A stretch of DNA of 14,196 bases from NCBI GenBank assembly GCA_903893935.1, contig CAITOD010000096.1, forward strand, positions 1-14,196. The letters are read 5' to 3'. Of this stretch, positions 13,679 through 14,196 are shown in pieces. Within the stretch, counting starts at the first letter, position 1; every line of letters begins with the position of its first letter. The translations under genes and the position numbers were made by a program. Origin of the DNA: an uncultured Sphingomonadales bacterium. Its GTDB lineage: Bacteria; Pseudomonadota; Alphaproteobacteria; Sphingomonadales; Sphingomonadaceae. The notes under the pieces are model-generated. The model saw nothing but the letters and a program-made list of their open reading frames with translations, was not told the origin of the DNA and did not search any database.

Positions 13679-14196
13679 CTTTGACCCCCAGCGCCGCGCG
13701 CGCCGCTTTCGTCGCGGCGGCCCATGAGCGCATCCTGATCACCGACGGCGCGTTCGGCACCGAAATCCAGCGCTGCGGCCTTGCCGAAGCTGATTACGCC
13801 GGCACGCTCGGGCTTTCGCACGATCAGAAAGGCAACAACGACATTCTCGTGCTGACCGCGCCGCACGTGATCGAGGCGATCCACCGCGCCTATTTCGCCG
13901 CCGGCGCCGATCTTGCCGAAACCAACACCTTTTCGGCCAATCGCATCAGCCAGGCCGATTACGGCGCCGAACATCTGGTGCGCGAGATCAATCTGGCGAG
14001 CGCGCGGCTGGCGCGCAAAGTGGCCGACGAATTTACCGCCGCTGACGGCCGCCCGCGCTTTGTCGCCGGCGCGATCGGCCCGACCCACAAGACGCTGTCG
14101 CTCAGCCCCGATGTCAACGATCCCGGCTTTCGCGAAATCAGCTGGGACCACCTGGTCGATGTCTATGCCGAACAGGCGCATGCGCTGGTCGAAGGC
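13675..14196 (+). CDS. metH: Methionine synthase, homocysteine-binding N-terminal domain (partial at window end)
   Basis: This is the first 174 residues of an open frame that runs off the window. It matches the homocysteine-binding barrel at the N-terminus of cobalamin-dependent methionine synthase: [51 protein letters not shown], then [17 protein letters not shown]. The last two segments are MetH-like rather than BhmT-like. The zinc-binding cysteines would lie beyond the end. ATG 13675 overlaps the metF stop, with GAGGGA at 13660-13665 nine bases upstream. In sphingomonads I recall this domain often being a separate gene of about 350 residues, followed by a second gene with the pterin- and cobalamin-binding domains. 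Which form is present here cannot be seen. Confidence 0.92.
   Translation, partial: MTLTPSAARAAFVAAAHERILITDGAFGTEIQRCGLAEADYAGTLGLSHDQKGNNDILVLTAPHVIEAIHRAYFAAGADLAETNTFSANRISQADYGAEHLVREINLASARLARKVADEFTAADGRPRFVAGAIGPTHKTLSLSPDVNDPGFREISWDHLVDVYAEQAHALVEG

Noticed and set aside
1..14196. CRISPR arrays, tRNA or rRNA genes, insertion sequences, prophage or toxin-antitoxin genes
   Set aside because: I looked for regularly spaced repeats, cloverleaf sequences and transposase motifs on both strands and saw none.

Overview
The window is GC-rich, densely packed chromosomal DNA that reads as core genome from an alphaproteobacterium. A sphingomonad (Novosphingobium/Sphingomonas relative) is my best guess. 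The guess rests on codon use, the EF-hand plus two-component arrangement, the PabB-PabC fusion, the SAM-cycle operon led by an ArsR-methyltransferase fusion, and a dispersed repeat of the type familiar from these genomes. I see no tRNA, rRNA, CRISPR array, insertion sequence or prophage gene, and no gap without a gene exceeds about 240 bases.

Layout, left to right. (1) 1-893: the C-terminal end of a long-type aminopeptidase P, then a small VOC/glyoxalase-fold protein. (2) 1133-4020: a three-gene unit with an exported EF-hand protein, an OmpR-type response regulator and a membrane histidine kinase. (3) 4160-6853: an exported M1 zinc aminopeptidase. (4) 6903-10994: a tight run of a PabB-PabC fusion (p-aminobenzoate synthesis), a class I aminotransferase, an RluA-family pseudouridine synthase and the ribosome-rescue hydrolase ArfB. 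The last three overlap by 4 bases at each junction. (5) 11020-11052: a perfect inverted repeat between convergent genes. (6) 11090-11612, minus strand: two small coupled lipoproteins with a good divergent promoter. (7) 11711-14196: an AT-rich control region with a perfect 30-bp palindrome plus a second weaker site, then an ArsR-type regulator fused to a SAM-dependent methyltransferase, metF, and the start of metH.

The most interesting part is the right end. The regulator-metF-metH operon makes the methyl group and passes it to homocysteine. Its first gene sits behind a palindrome that fills the space between a plausible -35 and -10 box, which implies autorepression. The regulator has no metal-binding cysteine motif but carries a complete SAM-binding domain. 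This fits control by S-adenosylmethionine or S-adenosylhomocysteine, as described for the SahR group of ArsR regulators. The predicted transcription start falls on or next to the start codon, so the operon mRNA may be leaderless. The second point of interest is the EF-hand/two-component unit, where an exported calcium-binding-type protein is encoded directly upstream of a sensor pair and a hairpin separates them.

The genes appear ordinary for their families unless stated. I found no clear evidence of an entirely new system. All assignments come from reading motifs by eye, without database searches.
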